Shown: positions 7,776 through 19,279 of the stretch, in pieces | Numbering within the stretch: the first letter of the stretch is position 1 | Layout: each line of letters starts with the position of its first letter | Source of the DNA: Mucilaginibacter lappiensis | GTDB taxonomy: Bacteria > Bacteroidota > Bacteroidia > Sphingobacteriales > Sphingobacteriaceae | Length of the DNA: 64,000 nucleotides | Direction of reading: 5' to 3' | Assembly (NCBI RefSeq): GCF_900155965.1 | Contig: NZ_FTMG01000025.1 | Location: 1-64,000 of the forward strand | Notes under the pieces: model-generated | The model's database searches: none | The model's input: the letters and a program-made list of their open reading frames with translations, nothing else | What the model was told of the DNA's origin: nothing | Program-made: the position numbers and the translations under genes

Positions 7776-9059
7776 ATGAGAAATTTCTCATTGATTTTTA
7801 AACAATTCTCAAGGTCGGTTCTTCTAATTGCCGGGTTTGCTTTTTGGGGTTTTTCAAATGCTTATGCTCAGGCCGACGCGGCTAAAGGCGAAGCCATCTT
7901 TAAATCCAAATGTACTGCCTGTCATAAGATCGATCAGCAATTAATTGGCCCTGCATTGGGTCCGCAGCTTACCGAAGAAACGGACGACAAATATCTGATC
8001 CAATGGATCCAGAACAATCAGGCTTTGATCGCTGCCAAAAATCCTAAGGCGTTAGCAATCTATAACAAATTTAACCAGGCTGGGATGACGGTATTTACCG
8101 AGCTTTCTGACGCTGATGTAACTAATGTTATAGCCTACGTGCGTACTGAATGGAAAACTGAGCAGGAAAAGCCTAAAACAGCTGCTGCTGATCCAAATGC
8201 TCCCGGAGCTGATAAAGGTCCAAGCAGTATGGTTATCTGGGGCTTGATCGCTGTTATCATTATTGCATTCATCGTAATACTGGTATTAAACAGGGTTGTA
8301 GCCACATTAGAGCGCCTGTTATTAAAAGGTAAAGGCCTTGTAATTGACGAAGAAGCTGAACCAACTGCCGAAGAAGTAGCTGAGGCTAAGAAAAAAGATC
8401 TGATCAAAAGGATCCTGAAAAATAAGAAGCTGGTATTCTTTATTATTCTTTGCGGTACGCTTGCTATGGGTAGCTGGGGATGGGTTACTTTGTGGAATAC
8501 TAACGTGCACACAGGTTACCAGCCGGTACAGCCTATCAAATACTCACATGAGTTACACGCAGGTACCATGAAAATTGATTGTCAGTATTGCCACACCGGC
8601 GCTTACAAATCAAAGAACGCTTCTATTCCTTCGCTTAACGTTTGTATGAACTGCCACAAGGTTGTTAAAACGGAGTCGCCGGAGATACATAAAATATACG
8701 ATGCTTTGGGTTATGATCCAAAAACTCAAAAGTATGACAGCACACAGGCTAAACCTATCCAATGGATACGCGTTCACAACCTGCCGGATCTGGCTTACTT
8801 TAACCACTCACAGCACGTGAAAGTTGGCGGCATCAAATGCCAAACCTGCCATGGTCCGGTTCAAACCATGAAAGAGGTTTACCAGTACTCGCCGTTAACG
8901 ATGAAATGGTGTATCCAGTGCCACAAACGTACCGAAGTTAACGGTAAAGGAAACGCTTACTACGATAGCATACTTGCTGCTCACGATAAGATCAAGAAGG
9001 GCGAGAAAGTTACAGCCGCGGTGTTAGGCGGTATCGAGTGCGGCAAGTGCCACTATTAA
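7776..9059 (+). CDS. actA: alternative complex III subunit ActA: multiheme cytochrome c fused to a monoheme domain
   Basis: The 427-residue protein has a signal or anchor segment (about 10-31). A monoheme cytochrome c domain follows with heme site CTACH (C46-H50) and a likely distal Met in FNQAGMTVF. A TM helix (about 153-175), a second TM helix (about 218-238) and a C-terminal region with five more sites (CQYCH, CMNCH, CQTCH, CIQCH, CGKCH) complete it. The C-terminal part corresponds to the pentaheme ActA of Rhodothermus marinus alternative complex III, which takes quinol electrons to the periplasmic side. The extra N-terminal monoheme domain gives six heme sites in one chain. It is the first gene of actABCDEF, followed after 38 bp by actB. 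Confidence 0.9.
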   Translation: MRNFSLIFKQFSRSVLLIAGFAFWGFSNAYAQADAAKGEAIFKSKCTACHKIDQQLIGPALGPQLTEETDDKYLIQWIQNNQALIAAKNPKALAIYNKFNQAGMTVFTELSDADVTNVIAYVRTEWKTEQEKPKTAAADPNAPGADKGPSSMVIWGLIAVIIIAFIVILVLNRVVATLERLLLKGKGLVIDEEAEPTAEEVAEAKKKDLIKRILKNKKLVFFIILCGTLAMGSWGWVTLWNTNVHTGYQPVQPIKYSHELHAGTMKIDCQYCHTGAYKSKNASIPSLNVCMNCHKVVKTESPEIHKIYDALGYDPKTQKYDSTQAKPIQWIRVHNLPDLAYFNHSQHVKVGGIKCQTCHGPVQTMKEVYQYSPLTMKWCIQCHKRTEVNGKGNAYYDSILAAHDKIKKGEKVTAAVLGGIECGKCHY

Positions 9060-9097
9060 TAAATAAGAATTTTAGCATTACAGTTTATATAACTTAA

Positions 9098-12000
9098 ATG
9101 GACAGCAATAAAAAATACTGGAAAGGTTTAGAAGAACTAAACAGAACACCAGAATTTGTTGAGAAAAATAAAAACGAATTTGCCGAGCCTATTCCAATTG
9201 AGGAAATACTCAGCGGAGATGGTTTATCTGCTAAAACCCCACGTCGCGACTTTTTAAAAGCGCTTGGGTTTGGTGTAGGCGCGGTTACCCTGGCAGCTTG
9301 TCAGCGTGTACCTGTACATAAATCAATTCCTTACCTGATCAAACCTGAAGAGGTTACACCTGGTGTAGCTAACTACTATTCTTCAACTTATGAAGGACAG
9401 GCTATATTGGTTAAAACACGTGAAGGTCGCCCTATTAAAGTAGAAGGTAACCCAAATGATATTTTTTCAAAAGGCGGCTTAAGCGCACAAGCCCAGGCTT
9501 CTGTTCTGGATTTGTATGATGTAAACCGTTTAAAAGATCCTAAACTGAAAGGCGAGGAAGCCGGATGGTCAGAGATCGATGCTTTTGTGATCAAAGAATT
9601 GGCCGCTATTAAAGCAGCTGGAAAAAACATTCGTTTGGTAACATCCAGCATCAACAGCCCTTCTACTTTAGCTGTAATTGCTGATTTTATTAAGCAATAC
9701 CCAACAGCTAAGCATGTTACTTATGATGCGGTATCTTATACCGGTATTATACAAGCCAACCAAAATAGCTTTGGTAAAGCTGTAATACCGCACTATAACT
9801 TTGATAAAGCCGATATCATTGTAAGCTTTGGCGCTGATTTCCTGGGAACCTGGATCTCTGGCGAAGAGTTTACCCGTCAGTACGTATCAAACCGTAACAA
9901 CAAATCGCTTGAAAGCAAAAAGATGTCACGTCACATCCAGTTTGAAAGCGGAATGAGCCTTACCGGTACCAATGCTGATAACCGTTTAGCGATTAAACCA
10001 TCAGAAGAAGGTATCGCTATCATCAACTTATACAATGCTATTTCTGGCACCACTTTACCTGGTTCTAAAAAATTAAGCAGCAAAGCAGCTGAAAACGCGA
10101 TCACTATTGCCGCTAAAGAATTGGTTGCAGCTAAAGGAAAAGCTTTAGTAGTAGCCGGTTCAAATGATGTAGCTACACAGGTTTTAGTAAATGCCATTAA
10201 CTCCCTGCTGGGCAGCTACGGCACTACTATCGATCTGGATAACCCATCAAAACAATATACCGGTAACGACGCTGAGTTTGTTGAGTTTGTAAATGAATTA
10301 GGTCGTGGTGAAGTTGCAGGTGTATTATTCCTGAATGTTAACCCCGCTTACGATTATTTTAAAGCAAAAGAATTTAAAGACGCGCTGGCTAAAGCACGCC
10401 TGAGAGTATCCTTCGCAGACCATGATGATGAAACAGCTTTATTATCAAATGTAATAGCGCCAAACCACCATTACCTGGAGTCATGGGGAGATGCTAACGC
10501 GGTTGAAGGTTACTACACCGTTGTACAGCCAACTATCAACCCGGTATATAACACCCGCCAGGCTGAGCACAGCTTACTGGTATGGGCACAAAATCCGGTT
10601 AAAGATTACTATACCTTCGTTCGCAACACCTGGAACGAGAACCTGCTTGCTAAAGGTGGTTTATCTGGTCAAAAAGGCTGGGAAACCCTGCTGCAAACCG
10701 GTATGATTAAAACTACGCCAAACACTTCAGGTACTTACACCTTTAACCGTGACCTGAACGCTGTAGCACAAACTATCCTTACTCACAGCGCTTCAATTGC
10801 AGCCGGTGATGGCAAGTTTGAATTACAGGTTTATCAGTCACCTGCAATAGGCGATGGTAAACGTGCCAACAACCCATGGTTACAGGAATTGCCAGATCCG
10901 GTTTCGAAAGTTACCTGGGATAACTTTGTAGCTGTTTCTGTTGCCGATATCAAAAGATTAAAACTAAGCGAAGGCGATGTGATTAAAATCACAGCCAATG
11001 GTTATACTGTTGAACTACCTGTACTGGCACAACCAGGCCAGGCGCAAGGCACTTTATCCATAGCTGTTGGTTATGGCCGTACAAATGCTGGTCCGGTAGG
11101 TGATAACGTAGGTAAAAACGCGTTCCCTTTCTACAGCTTCCGTAACGGAACTTTCCAAACCACAGCAGTAGTTACCGAATTTACGCCAACAGGTATCAAA
11201 TCGCCGCTGGCGCAAACACAAACGCACCACTCTTACGAGGGCCGTAGTGTAATTCGCGAAGCTAAATTTGCCGAATACAAAAAGAATCCTGCTGTTCATA
11301 GCGGTAACGAAAAAGGCCATAAGAACTACGACGAGGAAAGCTTATGGGATGTACCAAGTCACGATCGCCCGGTTTATGACTGGGTTATGGCTATCGACTT
11401 AAACGCTTGTACCGGTTGCGGTGCCTGTGTGGTTGCTTGTAACGCAGAGAATAACATTCCTGTAGTTGGTAAAGACGAGGTACGTCGCCGTCGCGAAATG
11501 CACTGGATCCGTATAGATCGTTATTACAGCTACGAAGAAAAAGGCGAAAGCATTACTGAAGAGTACGAGATTGATAAATTGAAAGACGATGCTTTTGATA
11601 AAGTAACCGTTGTGCATCAGCCCATGCTTTGCCAGCACTGTGACCACGCACCTTGCGAAACAGTTTGCCCGGTATTAGCAACCGTTCACTCATCAGAAGG
11701 TTTAAACCAGATGGCTTACAACCGTTGTGTAGGTACCCGTTATTGCGCAAATAACTGCCCTTACAAAGTACGCCGCTTTAACTGGTTTAACTACTGGAAC
11801 GATTCACGTTTTGATAACTACCTGAACAATGAGCATACTCAACTGGTGTTAAACCCGGATGTTGTTACCCGTTTCCGCGGTGTAATGGAAAAATGCTCTA
11901 TGTGTGTTCAACGTATACAAGCTGGTAAACTGAAAGCTAAAATTGAAAAACGCCCGTTGAAAGACGGCGAGGTTAAAATGGCTTGTCAGCAAACATGCTC

Positions 12001-12160
12001 TGCAAACGCTATCGTTTTCGGTAACCGGAATGATCCTAATTCGGAAGTTTCAAAAGCACTGAAGAGCGAAAGAACTTACTACGTGCTGGAAGAATTAAAC
12101 GTACAGCCAGGTATAGGTTACCAGGTAAAAGTTAGAAACGCAATTGAATTAGAGGCTTAA
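9098..12160 (+). CDS. actB: alternative complex III subunit ActB: molybdopterin-oxidoreductase-like / iron-sulfur protein
   Basis: The 1020-residue chain carries a Tat motif (TPRRDFLKALGF, near residue 48) ending in LAAC, a lipobox, so it is probably exported folded and lipid-anchored. Residues about 85-720 resemble the molybdopterin oxidoreductase fold; in characterised ACIII this part holds no cofactor. From about residue 755 there is a ferredoxin-like domain with Cys groups CTGCGACVVAC, CQHCDHAPCETVCP, CVGTRYCANNCP and CSMC...CQQTC, enough for three [4Fe-4S] and one [3Fe-4S] cluster. These relay electrons from the quinol site near ActC to the ActA hemes. ActC follows after 27 bp. Confidence 0.93.
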   Translation: MDSNKKYWKGLEELNRTPEFVEKNKNEFAEPIPIEEILSGDGLSAKTPRRDFLKALGFGVGAVTLAACQRVPVHKSIPYLIKPEEVTPGVANYYSSTYEGQAILVKTREGRPIKVEGNPNDIFSKGGLSAQAQASVLDLYDVNRLKDPKLKGEEAGWSEIDAFVIKELAAIKAAGKNIRLVTSSINSPSTLAVIADFIKQYPTAKHVTYDAVSYTGIIQANQNSFGKAVIPHYNFDKADIIVSFGADFLGTWISGEEFTRQYVSNRNNKSLESKKMSRHIQFESGMSLTGTNADNRLAIKPSEEGIAIINLYNAISGTTLPGSKKLSSKAAENAITIAAKELVAAKGKALVVAGSNDVATQVLVNAINSLLGSYGTTIDLDNPSKQYTGNDAEFVEFVNELGRGEVAGVLFLNVNPAYDYFKAKEFKDALAKARLRVSFADHDDETALLSNVIAPNHHYLESWGDANAVEGYYTVVQPTINPVYNTRQAEHSLLVWAQNPVKDYYTFVRNTWNENLLAKGGLSGQKGWETLLQTGMIKTTPNTSGTYTFNRDLNAVAQTILTHSASIAAGDGKFELQVYQSPAIGDGKRANNPWLQELPDPVSKVTWDNFVAVSVADIKRLKLSEGDVIKITANGYTVELPVLAQPGQAQGTLSIAVGYGRTNAGPVGDNVGKNAFPFYSFRNGTFQTTAVVTEFTPTGIKSPLAQTQTHHSYEGRSVIREAKFAEYKKNPAVHSGNEKGHKNYDEESLWDVPSHDRPVYDWVMAIDLNACTGCGACVVACNAENNIPVVGKDEVRRRREMHWIRIDRYYSYEEKGESITEEYEIDKLKDDAFDKVTVVHQPMLCQHCDHAPCETVCPVLATVHSSEGLNQMAYNRCVGTRYCANNCPYKVRRFNWFNYWNDSRFDNYLNNEHTQLVLNPDVVTRFRGVMEKCSMCVQRIQAGKLKAKIEKRPLKDGEVKMACQQTCSANAIVFGNRNDPNSEVSKALKSERTYYVLEELNVQPGIGYQVKVRNAIELEA

Positions 12161-12187
12161 AATTTTTATATACAGAGATTAAAATAT

Positions 12188-13660
<1,473 letters not shown>

Positions 13661-13665
13661 TAAAG

Positions 13666-14202
13666 ATGAGTAGCACCAAATATATATTAGGCATTTTTGA
13701 TGATCCCGATGATCTGATGCACGGGATTGACAAACTACAAAAAAATAGTGTTCCTATTTACGATGTTTACACGCCAATGCCTATCCACGGTATCGACGCT
13801 AAACTGGGTATCAAGGATTCCAGACTAGGTTACGCGGCCTTCATGTTCGGCTGTATGGGTGGTACAACCATTTTTACTTTGGTTTATTACTTCCTGGTAC
13901 ATGACTGGCCAATGGACATCGGTGGTAAAAACTTTTTTGCCATCCCAGATTTTATCCCCGTAACTTTTGAGTGGACGGTATTATTCGCATCATACGGTAT
14001 GGCATTTACCTTCTTTTTCGCTACGCACCTTTTCCCGGGTCGTGCGCCAAGGGTAATGGACCTGAGAGCTACCAACGACAAGTTTGTGATAGCCATTGAC
14101 GCCAAAGGAAATATACCGCACGAGGATATCAACACAATATTAAAAGAAGCAGGGGCAAGTGAAGTTAAGCATAACGACAGAAAATATGTTAGCTATGAAT
14201 AA
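13666..14202 (+). CDS. actD: alternative complex III subunit ActD (DUF3341)
   Basis: The 178-residue protein has the DUF3341 layout. An N-terminal cytosolic part (KYILGIFDDPDDLMHGIDKL, PMPIHGID) is followed by two TM helices (about 60-82 and 105-127), the latter in EWTVLFASYGMAFTFFFATHLFPG, and a short soluble C-terminus. ActD packs against ActC in known ACIII structures and has no cofactor. Its stop overlaps the actE start by eight bases (ATGAATAA), so translation of the two is likely coupled. Confidence 0.9.
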   Translation: MSSTKYILGIFDDPDDLMHGIDKLQKNSVPIYDVYTPMPIHGIDAKLGIKDSRLGYAAFMFGCMGGTTIFTLVYYFLVHDWPMDIGGKNFFAIPDFIPVTFEWTVLFASYGMAFTFFFATHLFPGRAPRVMDLRATNDKFVIAIDAKGNIPHEDINTILKEAGASEVKHNDRKYVSYE

Positions 14203-14770
14203 ATTTAGAATATTAGGAACAATAGTTATCATTATCGCTGCTTCGATTGTAGTAACGTCGTGCAAAGATAAAAGGAGTACCGGATGGGAGTACGCCCCTA
14301 ATATGTATGAGCATATCGCATACGATCCGGATCAAAAGAACCCGAATTTTAAGGATGGCAAAACCGCGCAGGTACCGCCAGCCGGAACTATACCGGTAGG
14401 TTTTACCAAGTTTGATTATCCAAATACAAAAGATGGATATGAACTGGCAAGCGTTGAAGTAAAAACAGTACTGGCCCAAACCCAGGCAAATTATGCCGAT
14501 GGCAAAATTTTGTTCGAACACTTCTGCTCTCCATGTCATGGTGTTAATGGTCAGGGTGATGGTTTGGTAACACAACATGGTTATCCGCCGCCGCCATCAT
14601 ATTCAAAAGGCCAGTCATCACGTGGTGGTGCCATGAAAGACTTAACAGACGGTAAAATATATCATACCATTACTTATGGCGTAAATGCAATGGGTTCATA
14701 CGCTTCGCAGCTGGCCCCTGAAGAACGCTGGAAAGTAATCATGTATGTTCACCATTTACAAACTTTATAA
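14195..14770 (+). CDS. actE: alternative complex III subunit ActE: monoheme cytochrome c lipoprotein
   Basis: I start at the ATG within the end of actD because it gives MNKFRILGTIVIIIAASIVVTSC, a lipoprotein signal with Cys23; a GTG 36 bp upstream is less likely. The 191-residue product has one heme motif CSPCH (about residues 111-115) in a cytochrome c fold, with an axial Met likely in VNAMGSYASQL. In alternative complex III ActE is the outlet that passes electrons to the oxidase. Here a second monoheme domain is fused to ActA, so two candidates for that role exist. ActF follows after 13 bp. Confidence 0.9.
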   Translation: MNKFRILGTIVIIIAASIVVTSCKDKRSTGWEYAPNMYEHIAYDPDQKNPNFKDGKTAQVPPAGTIPVGFTKFDYPNTKDGYELASVEVKTVLAQTQANYADGKILFEHFCSPCHGVNGQGDGLVTQHGYPPPPSYSKGQSSRGGAMKDLTDGKIYHTITYGVNAMGSYASQLAPEERWKVIMYVHHLQTL

Positions 14771-14783
14771 GAATTAGAACTGA

Positions 14784-16037
14784 ATGAATACTCATAATAG
14801 TTTAGACGAGCAATTTGTTTTTACCGGTCGGGTAAAAACGATAAGCCTGGCAGCCATAGCCGTTGGTGTCTTGGCCATAGCCATTGGTTTTTTAACTAAC
14901 CAGGGTGAGCGTACATTTGCCAACTTATTGCTCATGGGTTATTACTTTACCTGTGTTTGTGCAGCTGGCGTATTTTTCTGCGCTTTGCAATACGTAGCAC
15001 AGGCGGGCTGGTCGGCTTCACTGCTGCGGGTGCCTCAGGCATTTGCCAGGGTACTGCCTATAGCTTCAGTGATCTTACTGGTTATTATTATAGCCGGTTT
15101 AAATCTGACACATCATACCGAAATTGAAGGTAAAGATGTAGTTGCTCCATACTTATATAAAATATGGCACCAGGCTGGTGTTACCACACCGGGCAGTGAA
15201 AATTACGATCCTGTTTTAGCAGGTAAGTCAGGATTTTTGAACATGCCGTTCTTCCTGATCCGTATCGTGGTATTCTTAGGTGCTTACGCAATATTCGGTT
15301 GGTTACTGGCTAAATATTCTGAAACTGAAGACGAATTGGGTGGATTATTCTACTACAAAAAGAGCTTTACCATTTCGGCAGCTTTCCTGGTGATCTTCGG
15401 ATTTACTCAACCGGTATTTTCTTTTGACGTGATCATGTCATTAGAGGCGCATTGGTTCTCAACCATGTTTGGTTGGTACAACTTTGCTGCCATGTGGGTA
15501 AGCTGTTTATCAGTGATCACCTTAACCATTATATTATTAAGATCTGCAGGATATATGCAATGGGTTACACAGGATCACCTGCATAACCTGGGCCAGTTAA
15601 TGTTTGGTTTCTCTATATTCTGGACTTATGTGTGGTTTGCACAGTTCCTGTTGATTTACTATGCTAACATCCCTGAGGAAAGTGTTTACTTCCTGAAAAG
15701 ATGGGAGCCTGAATTTAAACCATGGTTCTGGTTAAATATTGTGATCAACTTTTTAGCTCCTTTATTGATCATCATGGCTCGTGATTCAAAACGCAGTACC
15801 AGCATATTGAAAGCAACCTGTATCATCCTGATCCTGGGTCACTGGCTGGATTACTTTATCATGATCATGCCAGGTACTGTTGGTGACAAAGTAGGATTTT
15901 TCTATATCGAAATTGGTGTAGCCGTAGGATTTGCTGGATTGTTTACTTATCTGATGTTGAATGCTTTAAGTAAATTCAAATCGCTTGTTCCTAAAAAACA
16001 TCCGTTCCTGCAGGAGAGTCTTCATCATCACATATAA
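14784..16037 (+). CDS. actF: alternative complex III membrane subunit ActF
   Basis: The 417-residue protein has about ten TM helices and resembles ActC distantly, as expected for ActF. Recognisable stretches are GVFFCALQYVAQAGWSASL, LNLTHHTEIEGKDV, FSFDVIMSLEAHWFSTMFGW and a late helix GHWLDYFIMIMPG. It completes the complex but carries no cofactor. The 3' end (ESLHHHI) is 48 bp before the subunit II start, and a TATTTTTG octamer lies in that gap, so the cox genes may also be read from their own promoter. Confidence 0.9.
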   Translation: MNTHNSLDEQFVFTGRVKTISLAAIAVGVLAIAIGFLTNQGERTFANLLLMGYYFTCVCAAGVFFCALQYVAQAGWSASLLRVPQAFARVLPIASVILLVIIIAGLNLTHHTEIEGKDVVAPYLYKIWHQAGVTTPGSENYDPVLAGKSGFLNMPFFLIRIVVFLGAYAIFGWLLAKYSETEDELGGLFYYKKSFTISAAFLVIFGFTQPVFSFDVIMSLEAHWFSTMFGWYNFAAMWVSCLSVITLTIILLRSAGYMQWVTQDHLHNLGQLMFGFSIFWTYVWFAQFLLIYYANIPEESVYFLKRWEPEFKPWFWLNIVINFLAPLLIIMARDSKRSTSILKATCIILILGHWLDYFIMIMPGTVGDKVGFFYIEIGVAVGFAGLFTYLMLNALSKFKSLVPKKHPFLQESLHHHI

Positions 16038-16044
16038 TAATTGT

Positions 16045-16052
16045 TATTTTTG
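16045..16052 (+). promoter_or_regulatory. Possible internal promoter before the oxidase genes
   Basis: TATTTTTG fits TAnnTTTG and lies 33 bp before the subunit II start. It would allow the oxidase genes to be expressed apart from act. The match is short and there is no clear -33 box. Confidence 0.3.
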
Positions 16053-16085
16053 CAACAAAATACAGAATACCAAACTGACATTAAA

Positions 16086-17273
16086 ATGGGATTCAGAAAA
16101 TTTATAAATTCTAAAACATTACTATCGTTTATCACAGCGTTTATGCTTTTGGGCACAAACCTGCTGATGGCGCAAACAGAAGCAGCGGCAACTACCGGAG
16201 GGCAAACTGATGCCCCACAGGTTGATTGGACTGGTGTTGCGTACTATGTGCTTTTATTTTTCCTGGTATGCCTTGGCGTAGCTGTAATAGGTAAAATTCT
16301 GAAGATATACGACCTTACACTTAAAATACAAGGTAAAAAAGGAATGAAATGGAACACAGTAATGGCAGTAATTTGCCTGGTGTTCTTATTAGCAGGCATA
16401 TATGGTGCATACTGGTCGTTCACGGTTCAGGGTAGCATGACCCTGCCTGAGGCTGCATCTGAGCATGGTGTTAAAATTGATGAGATGTTTACCGTCACTA
16501 CGGTTTTAACCATGATTGTGTTTTTTATTACCCAGATATTGTTGTTTGGATTCTTATTCCAATACAGGCATTCTGACAAGCGCAGGGCTCACTTCCTGCC
16601 GCATAACAACACCATTGAAAAGATTTGGACAATTGCACCAGCCATCGTATTAACGGTCTTGGTTGTATTTGGCTTTTTCACCTGGCAAAAAATAATGAAT
16701 ACTACAGATACCAAAGGCGATATCAATATTGATATTACCGGTCACCAGTTTGCATGGGAGCTTCGCTACCCGGGTAAAGACGGTGTGTTGGGTCCTAAGG
16801 ATTTCAGAATGGTATCTGCCGCTAACAAATTAGGTGTTAACTTCAAAAAACGCAGCAGCTTTGATGACTTACAGGTTGATACCATGTACTTACCGGTAAA
16901 CAAATCAATCAGGTTAAATATCCAGGCATTAGATGTAATTCACTCTGTTTATATGCCTCATTTTAGGGTTCAGCTTAATGCGGTTCCGGGATTACCAACC
17001 TTCTTTAAGTTTACCCCAACCATTACTACCGCGCAAATGCGCACCCAGCTTGACGATCCTAAATTTGAATACCTGGTTTATTGCAATAAAATATGCGGTG
17101 GCGGTCACTATAACATGCAAAAAGTTGTACGTGTGGTTACCGAAGCCGAATACCAGGCCTGGCTGTCAAGACAAAAACCTTACTTAAACGATGCTTTAAG
17201 AAAAGAATTGCATTTTGCCGCTGCGGATCAGCCAAAAACAGAGTCACAAAATAGGTTAGCGTTAAATAATTAA
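16086..17273 (+). CDS. coxB: cytochrome c oxidase subunit II (CuA)
   Basis: I choose the ATG of MGFRKFINSKTL, 15 codons into the open frame, because a signal peptide ending LLMAQ follows; the product is 395 residues. After an N-terminal TM (about 50-75) there is a second hydrophobic helix and then the classical subunit II helices near 135-165 and 190-215. The CuA domain follows with HSVYMPHFR and CNKICGGGHYNM, holding the two Cys, His and Met ligands, so the CuA centre is complete. There is no CxxCH, so unlike caa3 subunit II it has no fused cytochrome c; electrons must come from ActE, ActA or a separate cytochrome. Subunit I follows after 18 bp. Confidence 0.93.
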   Translation: MGFRKFINSKTLLSFITAFMLLGTNLLMAQTEAAATTGGQTDAPQVDWTGVAYYVLLFFLVCLGVAVIGKILKIYDLTLKIQGKKGMKWNTVMAVICLVFLLAGIYGAYWSFTVQGSMTLPEAASEHGVKIDEMFTVTTVLTMIVFFITQILLFGFLFQYRHSDKRRAHFLPHNNTIEKIWTIAPAIVLTVLVVFGFFTWQKIMNTTDTKGDINIDITGHQFAWELRYPGKDGVLGPKDFRMVSAANKLGVNFKKRSSFDDLQVDTMYLPVNKSIRLNIQALDVIHSVYMPHFRVQLNAVPGLPTFFKFTPTITTAQMRTQLDDPKFEYLVYCNKICGGGHYNMQKVVRVVTEAEYQAWLSRQKPYLNDALRKELHFAAADQPKTESQNRLALNN

Positions 17274-17291
17274 TATAGAAAGAGAAGCGAT

Positions 17292-19181
17292 ATGTCAACA
17301 TTAGCAGTTCACGACCACGGAGTAGCACATCACGACGATCACGGTCACGAACATCATCATAACCAATCGTTCCTATCTAAATACGTATTTAGTATGGATC
17401 ATAAAATGATTGCCAAGCAATTCCTGATCACAGGGATCACCATGGCAGTTATTGCAATGATATTGTCTATTTTGTTCAGGATCCAGTTAGCTTATCCTGA
17501 TAAAACTTTCCCATTGTTAACCACATTGTTAGGTCGTTTTGCACCTAACGGTCGTATAAGTGCCGATTTTTACCTGTCGCTGGTTACCATTCACGGTACC
17601 ATCATGGTATTCTTTGTGTTAACAGCCGGCTTGAGCGGTACTTTTGCCAACTTGCTGATACCGCTTCAGGTAGGTGCACGTGATATGGCATCGCCGTTCA
17701 TGAACATGCTGTCCTACTGGTTCTTCTTTATGGCCAGTGTGGTGATGTTATCATCGTTCCTGGTTCAAAAAGGCCCTGCCAGCGGTGGCTGGACAATTTA
17801 CCCACCACTGTCAGCACTGCCAAAAGCGATGCCGGGCTCGGGCGAGGGTATGACCCTTTGGCTCATCAGTATGGTGATGTTCGTAGCATCCTCATTAATG
17901 GGTGGTATCAACTACGTAAGTACCGTATTAAATATGCGTACAAAAGGTATGGATCTTTGGAAAATGCCTTTAACTATCTGGGCTTTATTCCTTACTGCTA
18001 TATTAGGTATCCTGGCATTCCCTGTGTTAGTTGCAGGTGTGGTGTTATTGATATTTGACCGTAGCTTTGGTACCAGCTTCTATCTGTCAGACATTGTGTT
18101 GAATGGTGTACAACAGCCTTATGAAGGTGGTAGCCCAATCTTGTTCCAGCACTTGTTCTGGTTCCTGGGTCACCCGGAGGTTTATATCGTAATTATGCCG
18201 GCGATGGGTATCTCATCAGAAGTAATGTCTGTAAACTCACGTAAACCGATCTTCGGTTACCACGCGATGGTTTACTCTCTTATAGGTATCACCGTATTAT
18301 CATTTATCGTATGGGGGCACCACATGTTTGTGACCGGTATGAATCCGTTCCTGGGTGGTGTGTTCATGATCACTACGCTGATCATCGCGGTACCATCGGC
18401 GGTAAAAACATTTAACTGGCTGGCCACCTTATGGCGCGGTAATATTAGGTTTACGCCTGCTATGCTGTTCGCTATTGGTATGGTGTCATTCTTTATATCA
18501 GGCGGTTTAACAGGTATATTCCTGGGTAACGCTGCATTGGATATTAACCTGCACGATACTTACTTTGTGGTAGCTCACTTCCACCTGGTAATGGGTTCGG
18601 CGGCTATATTTGGTATGCTTGCCGGTGTTTACCACTGGTTCCCTAAAATGTTCGGAAAAATGATGGACGAGAAATTGGGCTATCTGCACTTCTGGTTAAC
18701 TTTTATTGGTGCTTACCTGGTGTTTTTTCCAATGCACTTTATGGGTCTTGATGGTGTACCACGTCGTTACTATGCCTTTACCGAGTTTGTAAGCATGCAG
18801 CGTTGGTTAACCGTAAATACCTTTATTACATGGGCGGCTATCATGGCGGCTTGTGCTCAGGTAGCATTTTTGTATAACTTCATCACTTCTATATTCATTG
18901 GAAAAAAAGCTACCCAGAATCCATGGGAGGCAAATACCCTGGAATGGACAACTCCTGTTGAACATTTACACGGTAACTGGCCTGGCGAAATACCAACCGT
19001 TTACCGTTGGCCATATGATTACAGCAAGCCAGGTGCCGAAGAGGATTACATCCCGCAAACAGTTCCTTTCTCACAAACGATGAGCTCAAACCAAGCTCAT
19101 GACTTTGAAGATAACCCTAAAGGTTTAGAAGAACTGAACAAGTTTAACAGCACGTTGAAAGCAAACGAACAAGTAAAATAA
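17292..19181 (+). CDS. coxA: cytochrome c oxidase subunit I (heme-copper, type A1)
   Basis: The 629-residue protein has the heme-copper oxidase core. Marks are VTIHGTIMVFF (heme a His), FWFLGHPEVYIVIMP (CuB His cross-linked to Tyr, with the D-channel Glu of A1 enzymes), GHHMFVTGMNPF and the heme a3/heme a helix HDTYFVVAHFHLVMG. The N-terminus is His-rich (HDHGVAHHDDHGHEHHHN), which could bind metal but is of uncertain meaning. The C-terminal 80 residues are soluble. It reduces O2 to water and pumps protons. A perfect 18-bp-arm hairpin follows before ctaA. Confidence 0.95.
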   Translation: MSTLAVHDHGVAHHDDHGHEHHHNQSFLSKYVFSMDHKMIAKQFLITGITMAVIAMILSILFRIQLAYPDKTFPLLTTLLGRFAPNGRISADFYLSLVTIHGTIMVFFVLTAGLSGTFANLLIPLQVGARDMASPFMNMLSYWFFFMASVVMLSSFLVQKGPASGGWTIYPPLSALPKAMPGSGEGMTLWLISMVMFVASSLMGGINYVSTVLNMRTKGMDLWKMPLTIWALFLTAILGILAFPVLVAGVVLLIFDRSFGTSFYLSDIVLNGVQQPYEGGSPILFQHLFWFLGHPEVYIVIMPAMGISSEVMSVNSRKPIFGYHAMVYSLIGITVLSFIVWGHHMFVTGMNPFLGGVFMITTLIIAVPSAVKTFNWLATLWRGNIRFTPAMLFAIGMVSFFISGGLTGIFLGNAALDINLHDTYFVVAHFHLVMGSAAIFGMLAGVYHWFPKMFGKMMDEKLGYLHFWLTFIGAYLVFFPMHFMGLDGVPRRYYAFTEFVSMQRWLTVNTFITWAAIMAACAQVAFLYNFITSIFIGKKATQNPWEANTLEWTTPVEHLHGNWPGEIPTVYRWPYDYSKPGAEEDYIPQTVPFSQTMSSNQAHDFEDNPKGLEELNKFNSTLKANEQVK

Positions 19182-19196
19182 TTTTAGTGGTAAGTA

Positions 19197-19260
19197 GTGA
19201 GTGGTGAGTTTGAGTTATGAGTTTTTAATCGGGAACTCACCACTCAAACTCACCACTCAC
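19197..19260. repeat. Perfect 18-bp inverted repeat between coxA and ctaA
   Basis: GTGAGTGGTGAGTTTGAG (19197-19214) is the exact reverse complement of 19243-19260, with a 28-base spacer. It is built from repeated GTGAG / CTCAC words. It lies in a 98-bp gap inside an otherwise compact operon and has no U run, so it may be a processing or partial-termination site rather than a full terminator. Confidence 0.7.
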
Positions 19261-19279
19261 TGTTAACTACTCACCATTC

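Noticed and set aside
17310..17365. His-rich N-terminus of subunit I as a separate metal-binding domain
   Set aside because: Short His-rich tails are common in these subunits and no fold or partner supports more.
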